A stretch of DNA of 19,751 nucleotides from a bacterium UBP8_UBA817 (GTDB lineage: Bacteria > Margulisbacteria > Marinamargulisbacteria > UBA817), in assembly GCA_002296285.1 (NCBI GenBank), contig DBHX01000034.1:1-19751 (forward strand), read 5' to 3'. The notes below the pieces were generated by a model. That model searched no databases and was not told the DNA's origin. It saw nothing but the letters and a program-made list of their open reading frames with translations. How positions within the stretch are numbered: position 1 is the stretch's first letter; every line of letters begins with the position of its first letter. The translations under genes and the position numbers were made by a program. Shown one piece after another: positions 1-7,684 of this stretch.

Positions 1-3000
1 ATTCGCACCCGCTGGGCCTTGTGGGCCAACCAACCCTGTTGGAGACCCGACCCATTCACCACTACTATTAATCACCTCTGTGCCACCCACGCGTAATCCC
101 GAAAAATCGGGCTTCACTGTTGTTGCCACCGACTGACCAATGGCTACCACACCATCATCACCAACCGTTACACCCGTGCCACCACTATATGGACTCACAC
201 TTCGTACATTCGCGCCATTTATCGCCAATTTACCAAACGCAATTCCCGCACTCCCACTAATATCACCATCAACTATCGTCCCATCTGCAATCTCTCCACT
301 CACCACACTCTTATTCCCCACATTCCCCCAATCCACACTGCTTGCACTCACTCCCGTTATCTGTGACCCATCTCCACTAAAACTCGTCGCACTTATATTC
401 GTCGCACTGATATCCCCATTTAAATTGATCCCACCGATCATCTCCATATTCCCCGTCACTCGCATCCCGTTCGTATTTAAATCCAAACTATAATCGTCAT
501 TTAATTTCACATAATTGTTGTTGGTTAAATACTCCTTGGTCGCATATTTATCTAACTCAGTGCTTAAATAACTACTGCTCACATAATCCCCCAACGCTGT
601 GCTTATCATCCCACTGATACCTGTCGTTAATGAATAATTATTTAACCGACTCGTTAACCCATCCTCCGTTACAAACTCGCCCCGCATCGCATTTAATGTC
701 GGCACCAATACATCATCCCGAAATGCATTGATCCCATTGGTGATCTTCCCATCCACCACCCCACTCGTATCATAACCACTCAAATCACTCGAAAGATCAC
801 TCGATATCTCACTCTTTAACGCTCCCAACTTACTATTCAACTCGCCCTCATCAAAGTACGCACTATCGATCTGGGCCCTCTCATCACTTAAGTCAACCTT
901 CGTGGCATAGTCATCCAACTCACTTTGCATATCACTCGTTCTCACCACATCCCCGATCCCACTCAAATCCCCAAACGCACCACTCACCGCCACCACACTT
1001 AACCCAGAACTTTTCGCATACTCACTCAATGCACTTGTCATATCACTTGTCTTCACATACCCACTTAAATCAATGCTCGTCCCACTTCCCACTTTCACTA
1101 CTCCCATCATCTCATTATCAAAATCACTCTTCTTCACATAATCACTCATCCCTGATACCGGCTGATAATCACTCATGTCTGGCTCATCAATTAAATCACT
1201 AAACTTCCCCGTCTTCCCCGATAACGATACCTCGCTATCTTTGATATACTCACTCAACGCACTTGTTAACTCCCCATTGTCCACATACTCACTCTCAATC
1301 TCACTTCCCAGCTTGTACACACTCAAATCTGGTTGTCCTGTCAAATCCCCATAATTCCCACTTCGTGCCACATCCGATAACGCATTCATACTCGCCTGTG
1401 TCGCGTAATCCAAATCATCCAACATCGCCTGACTCACATACTCCGCTGCCACCGTACTCAATACCTCACTTCTCACACTCTCCCCTTTTATCTCCACCTT
1501 CTCATTCACTTCCGTCTTCGTCGCATACGTGCTCACTACCTCATTCTTATACAACTCATAATCACTTTTTAAGACCAGCTCTGGCTTACTCAATATATCT
1601 CCCCACTCGCCACTCTTTCCCACATTCGACACATCCACACTCTTGATGTACTCACTCAAAATCTCTCCTCGGATCTTATCCTCTGTCGCATACTCACTCA
1701 ATTCACTCCCCAACTCATCTGTATCCACATACTTCGCATCCGCCTCATTCTTCGTATAATACGAACTCAACTGGTTCGTCACCTTCGCATCTCGCTCGGA
1801 TCCCGTCTCGTAATCACTTAACTTCGCCTCAAACTCACTTTGCAACGCCCCCTCCTTAAACACGCCAATTCGCCGCTCAATTTCGCCCTCCACTTCAGTC
1901 TTCTTGTAATGCCACGTGCTTAACTGATCACTTAAATTTACTCCCGTCACATAACCACTTAAATCTGGCACCCCTGTTAAATCACTATACAAACCACTCA
2001 TTGCCACCCCTGACAACTCACTCACCTTCACATACTCTCCCAACGACAACGCATCATTTCCCACCACCAACGCGCCACTCACTCGCAACCCGCCCTCAAC
2101 ATTTAGCTTCACACCACTCAAACTGCTCAGTCCTCCCACGCCCAACTGCTTTGTGCTCCCATCCCACATCAAGGCCTCGTCATACCCCATCTCTCGCTCA
2201 CTCTCATACACCCCAATCTTCCCAACCTGACCTTCACCACTCATTAACTCTCCCGATCGCCCCTCAATCACCACGCCTTTATTCACCTTTAACCGATTCC
2301 CCGCCTCTGACAACCGAACCTCATTCTCATCACCTCTCACCACCAACTCCCTCACATACACCTCATTCACAGGACCCTGCTCACTCCCTACATTCCCCAC
2401 CATATTCAAGTCCCCTTCCACCATCACCGCACTGCTTAACTGGATGTATGGACTCGTCTTAATCACCCCGCCGATTCCTTTGATCTGATCATACTCACCT
2501 TCCTGCAATGCACTTGTCCCGATCTCTTTCAAATACCCTTTCTCGCTCACAATCGCATCCACATCCGCCTCACTTAACTTCTGGTCCGACACATTCACCC
2601 ACCGGTTCCCGTTATACCCCAGTATCTCTCCTTCATTTAACCCCTCAAGGTTCACATCCCCAAGATCTTCCAACACTCGCCCTTCACTCAACCCACTCGA
2701 TGACCCACTGTACCCATCCCACTCACTGGTCGGTACCCACTCCCCATCTCGCGCTACCAATATGTCGCCATCGTTTACCTCCGTTACCTTCCTCACCGGG
2801 ACCCCTTGCAATCCACGCGCACTGTGCGCCTCATCACTAATCCGTGACTTGATCGCATACGGCTGACTCACCATATCCAATCCAACCACTTCTCCCTCGA
2901 TCTCCACTTCCATCTGGACCCCAGCCTTGTCAAACATGTCCGCTATCAACAAATGACCTTGACTGTCTTCTCCCGTTAATTCCAATCTCAACACACCCTC

Positions 3001-3246
3001 ACTAATCACCACTCCCTCATGCGTCTTCTCCCACATTACCGTCTGTCCCGTTGTTACCGGATAGACCAACCGCACCGCCACATCTTTTGTCCCATTGATT
3101 AAATTGCCTCCGCTTGCCACCATTAACTGCACCTGCAACGACACTGAATCCCCCGCACTCGTAAAGGCAACACTCTCCCTCGCTGGCATCATCACCATCA
3201 CCAACATCACCATAATACTTGCAATATATCGCCAAATTTTAGGCAA
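1..3246 (-). CDS. Giant secreted fibre-like surface protein, 3' end outside window
   Basis: The frame is open from a TTG at 3246 to the left edge (1082 codons, no stop). The TTG is chosen because GGGAGGGG lies 3 bases upstream and it restores a signal peptide (MPKIWRYIAS then a Met/Val-rich core, about residues 1-25); the first in-frame ATG at 3213 would lose its basic end. Residues 35-145 resemble the N-terminal domain of many bacterial fibre and adhesin proteins (inputs such as VAVRLVYP, then VSQPYAIKS). Residues 160-220 carry two GDILVARDGEW / EGEILGYNGNRW repeats. Residues 400-910 are shaft repeats of the types SEYAKSSDL, NEADAKY and GxYGDLTGxPDLS, known from phage tail fibres. Residues 945-1070 contain SFSGDGSQITGVSA and a VVAIGQSV motif. 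The last residues (VGPQGPAGAN) start a collagen-like stretch. It is probably a trimeric surface fibre. Codon use is strongly biased to G-ending codons and AGT serine, unlike neighbours. No other phage genes are nearby, so a prophage tail is less likely than a cell-surface protein. Confidence 0.8.
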   Translation of the reverse strand, partial: MPKIWRYIASIMVMLVMVMMPARESVAFTSAGDSVSLQVQLMVASGGNLINGTKDVAVRLVYPVTTGQTVMWEKTHEGVVISEGVLRLELTGEDSQGHLLIADMFDKAGVQMEVEIEGEVVGLDMVSQPYAIKSRISDEAHSARGLQGVPVRKVTEVNDGDILVARDGEWVPTSEWDGYSGSSSGLSEGRVLEDLGDVNLEGLNEGEILGYNGNRWVNVSDQKLSEADVDAIVSEKGYLKEIGTSALQEGEYDQIKGIGGVIKTSPYIQLSSAVMVEGDLNMVGNVGSEQGPVNEVYVRELVVRGDENEVRLSEAGNRLKVNKGVVIEGRSGELMSGEGQVGKIGVYESEREMGYDEALMWDGSTKQLGVGGLSSLSGVKLNVEGGLRVSGALVVGNDALSLGEYVKVSELSGVAMSGLYSDLTGVPDLSGYVTGVNLSDQLSTWHYKKTEVEGEIERRIGVFKEGALQSEFEAKLSDYETGSERDAKVTNQLSSYYTKNEADAKYVDTDELGSELSEYATEDKIRGEILSEYIKSVDVSNVGKSGEWGDILSKPELVLKSDYELYKNEVVSTYATKTEVNEKVEIKGESVRSEVLSTVAAEYVSQAMLDDLDYATQASMNALSDVARSGNYGDLTGQPDLSVYKLGSEIESEYVDNGELTSALSEYIKDSEVSLSGKTGKFSDLIDEPDMSDYQPVSGMSDYVKKSDFDNEMMGVVKVGSGTSIDLSGYVKTSDMTSALSEYAKSSGLSVVAVSGAFGDLSGIGDVVRTSDMQSELDDYATKVDLSDERAQIDSAYFDEGELNSKLGALKSEISSDLSSDLSGYDTSGVVDGKITNGINAFRDDVLVPTLNAMRGEFVTEDGLTSRLNNYSLTTGISGMISTALGDYVSSSYLSTELDKYATKEYLTNNNYVKLNDDYSLDLNTNGMRVTGNMEMIGGINLNGDISATNISATSFSGDGSQITGVSASSVDWGNVGNKSVVSGEIADGTIVDGDISGSAGIAFGKLAINGANVRSVSPYSGGTGVTVGDDGVVAIGQSVATTVKPDFSGLRVGGTEVINSSGEWVGSPTGLVGPQGPAGAN

Positions 3247-3371
3247 ATGCCCCTCCCTTCTTAGGTATCAATTAGTTATGCCCAGTTTCAAAGCTTTATA
3301 AACATCAATAAATCATATAAAATTCAACCAAATACTTTAATTTCTTTGTTGATTTCATTCATAATAAATGC
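3247..3371. promoter_or_regulatory. Divergent intergenic region between fibre gene and glpK
   Basis: This 125-base AT-rich gap must hold promoters for both outward-facing genes. On the minus strand GGGAGGGG (3257-3250) is a good SD for the TTG at 3246. On the plus strand there is no SD before glpK. Instead CATAAT (3360-3365) sits exactly 6 bases before the ATG at 3372, as in a leaderless promoter. I see no convincing -35 for either direction; TTTAAT at 3336-3341 is the best weak match for glpK. Confidence 0.5.
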
Positions 3372-4799
3372 ATGGGAATCATATTGGCCATCGATTGCGG
3401 AACAACCAGCACCCGAGTCATTGCGTTTAACGATACGTATCAAGTTGAACATATGGAGCAATCTGAATTACCCCTTCATCACCCAGATCCCGATTGGGTA
3501 GAACAAGACGCAATATTAATGTGGAATCAAACAAAAAAATGCCTGGATGCCACCATTTCGAGCATTGGGGCCAAAAATATCCAAAGTATCGGAATCACCA
3601 ACCAACGTGAAACCAGCATTGCCTGGCAAAAAAGTACCGGATTGGCCCTGGGGTCAGCCATCAATTGGCAATGCCGACGAACCGCCAGTCGTTGTGCAGA
3701 ATTGAGTGCCCATACCGAATTGATTAAACAAAAAACAGGCCTGCCTTTGGATGCTTATTTTTCTGCGAGCAAATTTGAATGGCACATCAACAACACCCCA
3801 AATGTTCAGCACTTACTAAATCATCAAGATCTTTGCTTTGGAACCGTGGATGCCTGGATCCTATGGCATCTGACACAAGGAAAATCCTATGCCACGGATA
3901 TCACCAATGCCTCACGAACCATGTTATTTAATATTTCCACCCTCACATACGATGCTCAATTGTGCAATATATTTGGTATTCCAACAACCTCGTTACCAAA
4001 GGTTCAACCGAGCATTGGCCACTTTGGGGACTATGTCGTTAAGGATATTTCAATACCAATTCAAGGCATGATTGGGGATCAACAAGCCGCACTTTATGCG
4101 CAATGTGGTCAACAACAAGGGGTGATCAAAAACACGTATGGAACTGGCCTTTTCATGATGGCAAATACCGGTCGTCATATCGTGCAAACCAAAGACTTGA
4201 TCACCACCATTGCGATTGGTGTGGGAGATCAGGTAAGCTATGCCATTGAAGGATCGGTATTTACCGGGGGCGCACTGATTCAGTGGCTCAGGGATGGGCT
4301 GGGCATCATTACATCGGCAACAGACACCCAAGCATTGGCTGAATCCGTGGATGGTAACGCCGGCGTTACCATCATTCCAGCCCTTACAGGACTGGGTGCG
4401 CCCCATTGGAAACCGAATGCCAAAGGCATGATTTTAGGGCTCACAAGAAATACCACAAAGGCCCATATTGTACGTGCGGCTCTCGAGGCGATTGCTTTGC
4501 AATCCAATGATCTCATTGAATTGATTCAAAACGAATGCCCTGCCGTTCAATTTGAGTCGGTATTGGTTGATGGCGGGGCGAGTGCCAATGACTGGCTCAT
4601 GCAATTGCAATCCGATGTATCCAATATCACGGTATCCCGCCCAGAATCGGTGGAAGCGACGGCATTGGGGGCCGCCATGTGCGCTCAAATGGGGACCTCC
4701 GAACCATCTCGATCCAACCCCACCATATTTCGACCCAAAAGCGATCAATCCAGATTAACTTCACATTGGAAAGAGATATTCACCACATTTATCACATAA
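3372..4799 (+). CDS. glpK: Glycerol kinase
   Basis: It phosphorylates glycerol with ATP to sn-glycerol-3-phosphate in the cytoplasm. This is an FGGY-family kinase of 475 residues, slightly shorter than the usual 495-505. The N-terminal phosphate-binding loop is IDCGTTSTR (7-15). Family blocks follow in order: SIGITNQRET, the glycerol-site stretch NWQCRRT, GTVDAWILWHLTQG, ATDITNASRT, GMIGDQQAAL, KNTYGTGLF, FTGGALIQWL, PALTGLGAPHW, and the C-terminal LVDGGASANDWLMQ and VEATALGAAMCA. The start is fixed by the family N-terminus; there is no SD, but a -10-like CATAAT lies 6 bases upstream. It stands alone on plus, but its partner glpD is about 6.6 kb downstream on minus. Gene identity is secure; whether it uses glycerol rather than a related polyol is inferred from motif order. 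Confidence 0.96.
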   Translation: MGIILAIDCGTTSTRVIAFNDTYQVEHMEQSELPLHHPDPDWVEQDAILMWNQTKKCLDATISSIGAKNIQSIGITNQRETSIAWQKSTGLALGSAINWQCRRTASRCAELSAHTELIKQKTGLPLDAYFSASKFEWHINNTPNVQHLLNHQDLCFGTVDAWILWHLTQGKSYATDITNASRTMLFNISTLTYDAQLCNIFGIPTTSLPKVQPSIGHFGDYVVKDISIPIQGMIGDQQAALYAQCGQQQGVIKNTYGTGLFMMANTGRHIVQTKDLITTIAIGVGDQVSYAIEGSVFTGGALIQWLRDGLGIITSATDTQALAESVDGNAGVTIIPALTGLGAPHWKPNAKGMILGLTRNTTKAHIVRAALEAIALQSNDLIELIQNECPAVQFESVLVDGGASANDWLMQLQSDVSNITVSRPESVEATALGAAMCAQMGTSEPSRSNPTIFRPKSDQSRLTSHWKEIFTTFIT

Positions 4800-5192
4800 G
4801 CAATTTAACATCATTGATTGGACATAGGCCCCCTCATTTGTCGTTGACTAACCATTTAATGCATCACTCTTAAAAAAGTCTCAAGACATATTTGTTTCAT
4901 TTCATTAGAAAATAAGTGGGCCATTGGAATGGTGATTATGTGCAAAATGAATTGCATTGGCAATCGTCTTCACATTTAAGATACTGGTTATTATTGATTC
5001 AAAAATTTAAATACGGCATAATTTGGGTATACAATAAATTATTGCATTCGCTTCTTAAAACATCAGCGACCATGATTCAATTAAAACTCTGGCAGGTATT
5101 TTAATAGGTTAAAACACTCAATATCATTTCTTAAAACCACCGCATTTAATGTCACTGAAAGCGTATGTCCTCAACCGTTAACAACGACACAA
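4800..5192. other. Intergenic stretch without a convincing gene
   Basis: AT-rich sequence after glpK. There is one open frame on plus, 4916-5104 (GTG start, 62 codons, Trp- and Leu-rich), with no SD and no recognisable family. A second frame is open from 5085 and runs without a stop into the 5193-5537 reading frame, so part of this gap may be the decayed 5' end of that gene. I see no clear terminator hairpin for glpK here. Confidence 0.4.
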
Positions 5193-5537
5193 TTGAATAA
5201 ACTTTATCATCATGAAATTAAGTTGCTTCAAAAAATTTTAAGAACACAGTGGTTTAGCAATGGGTATAAGCCATTCGATGTGATTGTAACATTTGATAGT
5301 ACTCCGTTAAGACAATGCCTTATTGACCCAAATGATCAAGAAATTGATGCATCACAAGCAATTAGAATCTGTCACGAAATGATTCCTAAAAAAGGTGTCT
5401 TTGCCAAATTCTCATCAATAAATCCCTATTTAATACCTTTATTTTTCAAACATCGCGGCATTAAAATGTCGCACCGTCTTCAGACAACCACATCAAAAGG
5501 TATCCGTGAATATTACTATTTATTTCGACTAAATTAA
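5193..5537 (+). CDS. Hypothetical protein, possibly the 3' remnant of a broken gene
   Basis: A 114-residue frame with a TTG start and no SD. The frame is actually open back to 5085, with no ATG or SD in the extension, which suggests that the real start has been lost. The product is mixed alpha/beta in look, with a central LRQCLIDPNDQEIDASQ stretch and a basic, Tyr-rich C-terminus (REYYYLFRLN). No signal peptide or membrane segment is seen. I do not recognise the family. A hairpin at 5544-5584 follows the stop directly, as expected for the end of a transcribed gene. Base composition is like intergenic DNA. It may be a real short gene or a relic. Confidence 0.4.
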   Translation: MNKLYHHEIKLLQKILRTQWFSNGYKPFDVIVTFDSTPLRQCLIDPNDQEIDASQAIRICHEMIPKKGVFAKFSSINPYLIPLFFKHRGIKMSHRLQTTTSKGIREYYYLFRLN

Positions 5538-5543
5538 TACCAT

Positions 5544-5584
5544 TGGATGCTTTTTAGCCACTCTTTGACTGGTAATAGCATCCA
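5544..5584. terminator. Stem-loop after the 5193-5537 frame
   Basis: TGGATGCT (5544-5551) pairs perfectly with AGCATCCA (5577-5584). Inside, TTAGCCA and TGGTAA can extend the stem with a bulge. It begins 7 bases after a TAA stop. There is no T-run directly after it, so it is either a weak terminator or another structured 3' element. Confidence 0.4.
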
Positions 5585-6495
5585 GACTTTCTAAAAAAGC
5601 CGTTCAATAGATTCAAAAAAGATACCCATCTCTTTTTTTGTAAAGTAATGGCCAAGTTATTCATTTTTTTATACAAGGATTATTTACATAAACAATAATC
5701 GGATTCAAATCATCAGAAGTAAAATCGTTACCATTCGTACTCAGAAAATCCTGTTCGATCGCGACTTGGTGGCATTGTATCAGGTGGAAACAAAAAAACC
5801 TTAACAAATTTGACAGCTCAATAGACGAAAAATGTCTTTGAAACACAGTCATTAATTAACACGCTTTAGATCCATATTGCTGGTGGTGGACCCTCAGCAC
5901 GTAAGTTTGGCCTTAAAAGTTTATCCGCTTGTTTTGTATCTGACTTCCTTATACGTTTATTCTGAGATTCCTCAAAGATTGTGATGAGTGCCGTTCGACT
6001 CTTGATGTCTAACAGGTTTGTCAACCCTAGGTGTCCTAAAATACGTTGCCAACCATTGAAAAATACCACCTAGTCTCATAATCACCCCTCCTAAGTCCCA
6101 TCAAATTTCGTTTCAGCGAACGATGTGCTTAGAAGTTTGCCGAGTAAATCCGAATCGGATCCGATGCCCAATGAATGTTCCCTCCGATGCCGTGCCCAAG
6201 CTATCGCGGTTGAATAATTGAATTGGTGTTATTTTTAATATTAGTGTTACTTAACATTTTTTTACTCATCTTATGATACTTTACCGTATCTTACAGAAAA
6301 ATTATTTCACATTTTCTGAAAGATGTCTAAATAAGACCTAAATCAACCGCCGCTCATTACCCAGTGGTTAGCCACGTTTTTCCTTTGGGTCTAAAGTAAT
6401 GCATCGAAACCAGCCGATCATTGAGACAATTCAAAACTTCGGTATGTGGCATTGTTCTCAATACCATTCGTTGACGAAACATGAGTATGCCTGGC
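5585..6495. other. About 900-base stretch, probably decayed or regulatory DNA
   Basis: No recognisable gene fills this gap. On minus there are three short frames: 5661-5852 (63 codons, no SD), 5866-6069 (67 codons, basic, ending GPPPAIWI, GTG start, no SD) and 5972-6079 (35 codons, strong SD). The last two overlap in different frames, which may be a frameshifted relic. At 6148-6165 two palindromes overlap (ATCCGAATCGGAT and ATCGGATCCGAT), and TCCGATGCC occurs at 6160-6168 and 6183-6191. Around 6230-6330 it turns AT-rich. A weak hairpin (GTGG / CCAC) lies near 6363-6374. Confidence 0.4.
5972..6079 (-). CDS. Possible 35-residue peptide with a strong ribosome binding site
   Basis: ATG at 6079 follows AGGAGGGGTGATT, a near-ideal SD at good spacing. 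The peptide begins MRLGGIFQWLATYF, aromatic and hydrophobic, and becomes basic and polar. Another frame, open over 5866-6069, overlaps it and gives a basic 67-residue product without SD. A frameshift joining the two would give a product of about 70 residues. No family is recognised. The SD is the main support; the frame itself is short enough to be chance. Confidence 0.3.
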   Translation of the reverse strand: MRLGGIFQWLATYFRTPRVDKPVRHQESNGTHHNL

Positions 6496-7140
6496 TCAAT
6501 TTGTCAATAACGCTGCTTGATGCTCTTTTAGCCACTTTTTGGCTGTTTTTGTATGATCCGTGTATCTGGCCACAAGGTCCCAAAAGTCTTTGGAATGGTT
6601 AAAATGCACCATATGAGCGCATTCATGAATCATGACGTAATCACTCACCCAGTCTGGGGTTTGAATCAAGGCCTGATTCAGTGTGATGCGATGGTTTTGA
6701 TGACAATTGCCCCAGCACCCTGTCAATTTTTTGATGCGTATGTCTTTGGGATGAAGCCCCATCATTTCGGCAATATCCAAGCAACGTTCAGGCAAATAGG
6801 TCTTGGCGTGATGTGTTAAGAATGCGTTTTTTTTCATATCAGCCGGGATATAAATTTTATCTTTGGCAAATATGGTAACAGCGCTATTGGATGATTCCAA
6901 TCCAAATTTTTTCCCTCGATAGTACACACCATCATCGTCGTCCCAATCCTGGAGTTTTTCATTATTTAGGCGCTGTTTTTCTTGTTGTTTTTTAATCCAT
7001 TCCTGGTGGTCACTGATTAAGCGATCAATGGTTCGTTGATTGGACCGCCATGGCGTTCTAACCACAATATCACACTGTTCATTGACCTCTAAACTATAGC
7101 GCACTCGTCGCTTATTCGGCTTTTTAATAATTTGCCCCAT
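6496..7140 (-). CDS. YgjP/SprT-like zinc metallopeptidase-fold protein
   Basis: A 214-residue cytosolic protein of the YgjP-like family (formerly DUF45, M48-type metal-dependent hydrolases). The zinc motif is HECAH at 172-176, with a third ligand candidate His182 in the NHSKDFW block. The upstream block CWGNCHQNHRITLN (142-155) corresponds to the family's WGSCS...ILN region. The N-terminal part has the family's beta-rich start (RRVRYSLEV) and a Lys/Gln-rich helix (about 44-63). An Asp run (DDDD, 67-70) is unusual. Some family members, such as E. coli YgjP, are reported to act on nucleotides rather than proteins, so the substrate is open. There is no signal peptide and no SD; TAAAAT lies 6 bases before the ATG. 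It is transcribed away from the two small exported genes. Confidence 0.85.
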   Translation of the reverse strand: MGQIIKKPNKRRVRYSLEVNEQCDIVVRTPWRSNQRTIDRLISDHQEWIKKQQEKQRLNNEKLQDWDDDDGVYYRGKKFGLESSNSAVTIFAKDKIYIPADMKKNAFLTHHAKTYLPERCLDIAEMMGLHPKDIRIKKLTGCWGNCHQNHRITLNQALIQTPDWVSDYVMIHECAHMVHFNHSKDFWDLVARYTDHTKTAKKWLKEHQAALLTN

Positions 7141-7146
7141 GGTTTT

Positions 7147-7152
7147 ATTTTA
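7147..7152 (-). promoter_or_regulatory. -10-like hexamer of a leaderless start, YgjP-like gene
   Basis: On minus, TAAAAT is followed by AAAACC and then the ATG at 7140, a spacing of exactly 6 bases. No SD is present. The -35 region is poor (TATTCA at 17-base spacing). Confidence 0.45.
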
Positions 7153-7227
7153 CTTTAATTTTCATTAAATGAATACACCTGCCATTCCAGTACACGATCC
7201 CTACCCCACACTCTAGCAAGTTCTTTT

Positions 7228-7287
7228 ATAATATATTATTCATATTAAATATAATTTATTATAATATTATTCGATATTAAACATAAT
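7228..7287 (+). repeat. Imperfect tandem duplication of an AT-rich promoter-like unit
   Basis: ATAATAT..TATTC.ATATTAAAtATAAT occurs at 7228-7254 and again at 7261-7287, with small indels and a T/C change; the period is about 33 bases. It contains several -10-like hexamers and lies in the gap between the YgjP-like gene (minus) and the small lipoprotein gene (plus). It may be a duplicated promoter or operator. Confidence 0.5.
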
Positions 7288-7308
7288 GTAAAAAATGAAG
7301 TGATTGAT

Positions 7309-7482
7309 TTGAAAAAGATTACACTAACCATTATTGGCTTAACGCTGTTCATCTTGTGTCAAGGATGCGCATCGTCCAATCATTCATCGAGACCGCTTAG
7401 CGTAACTGAAGCACTAAGCTTAGAGCTTAGCGAAACTGAACGACAAAGCTTTAAACAATTGACGGTTCTTCGAATAAATTAA
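7309..7482 (+). CDS. Small exported protein, putative lipoprotein
   Basis: The TTG at 7309 is preferred to the GTG at 7300, because GAAGTGATTGATTTG copies the SD-to-start layout seen at 8913-8928. The product is 57 residues. It starts MKKITLTIIGLTLF and has a Cys-containing end to the hydrophobic core (CQGCASS), so export and possible lipid attachment at the second Cys are likely, although the -3 residue is a Cys and not the usual Leu. The mature part is only about 38 residues. It contains a 10-residue internal duplication (LSVTEALSLE / LSETERQSFK) encoded by a 30-base repeat. It lies 16 bases before the next small exported gene, probably one operon. No family is recognised. Confidence 0.6.
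   Translation: MKKITLTIIGLTLFILCQGCASSNHSSRPLSVTEALSLELSETERQSFKQLTVLRIN
7396..7455 (+). repeat. Two tandem 30-base units inside the lipoprotein gene
   Basis: CTTAGCGTAACTGAAG... (7396-7425) is followed by CTTAGCGAAACTGAAC... (7426-7455). The period is 10 codons, so copy-number change would keep the frame. Confidence 0.6.
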
Positions 7483-7498
7483 ATACGGGAGGTTTAAC

Positions 7499-7684
7499 AT
7501 GTTAAAATATTTATTCATTCTGTTCATTTCATCCACTCTTTATGCCAATACGTACTATCGAATGGGCGAAGACGCCCCGATTGCAAGAATCAAGTGGAAT
7601 TTTATCGCTCAAACACTTCGCGTTTTTGACAATGATGGAAACGTGCCAAATGGTTTAACTCAGGACTTTAAAGAAATATTTTAA
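7499..7684 (+). CDS. Small secreted protein of unknown function
   Basis: The ATG at 7499 follows GGGAGG at good spacing. The product is 61 residues with a clear signal peptide (MLKYLFILFISSTLYA, cleavage likely after LYA). The mature part of about 45 residues starts NTYYRMGEDAP and contains a beta-like IKWNFIAQTLRVFD stretch. It is probably co-transcribed with the lipoprotein gene 16 bases upstream. Its stop codon overlaps the stop codon of hemA on the other strand. No family is recognised. It could be a truncated relic of a longer secreted protein, but SD and signal peptide are intact. Confidence 0.6.
   Translation: MLKYLFILFISSTLYANTYYRMGEDAPIARIKWNFIAQTLRVFDNDGNVPNGLTQDFKEIF

Noticed and set aside
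140..2840. Plus-strand frames rich in Ser, Pro, His and Thr
   Set aside because: They are antisense shadows of the fibre gene: its GTG/GAG/AGT codons read backwards give CAC/CTC/ACT, hence His, Leu, Thr, Ser and Pro. No SD or family.
3017..3235. Minus frame of 72 codons starting at a TTG at 3235
   Set aside because: It overlaps the fibre gene in another frame; the 1082-codon frame with SD, signal peptide and recognisable repeats is clearly the real one.
1..3246. Possible CRISPR or satellite repeat because of repeated CACTCA-type words
   Set aside because: Repeats follow codon periodicity of a coding frame, with variable spacing and sequence; no constant repeat-spacer structure.
1..3246. Prophage tail-fibre operon
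   Set aside because: The protein has a signal peptide and an SD-driven single-gene layout, and divergent glpK follows. No capsid, tail, integrase or lysis gene is visible.
4050..4748. Minus-strand frames inside glpK
   Set aside because: Shadows of a strongly conserved plus-strand gene.
5877..5915. Plus-strand IAGGGPSAR, like a dinucleotide-binding loop
   Set aside because: The frame has a stop just before it and ends 22 codons later; no flanking beta-alpha-beta sequence.
6399..6602. Plus frame of 67 codons and the following 6553-6819 frame
   Set aside because: Most of each is antisense to the YgjP-like gene, with no SD and no family.
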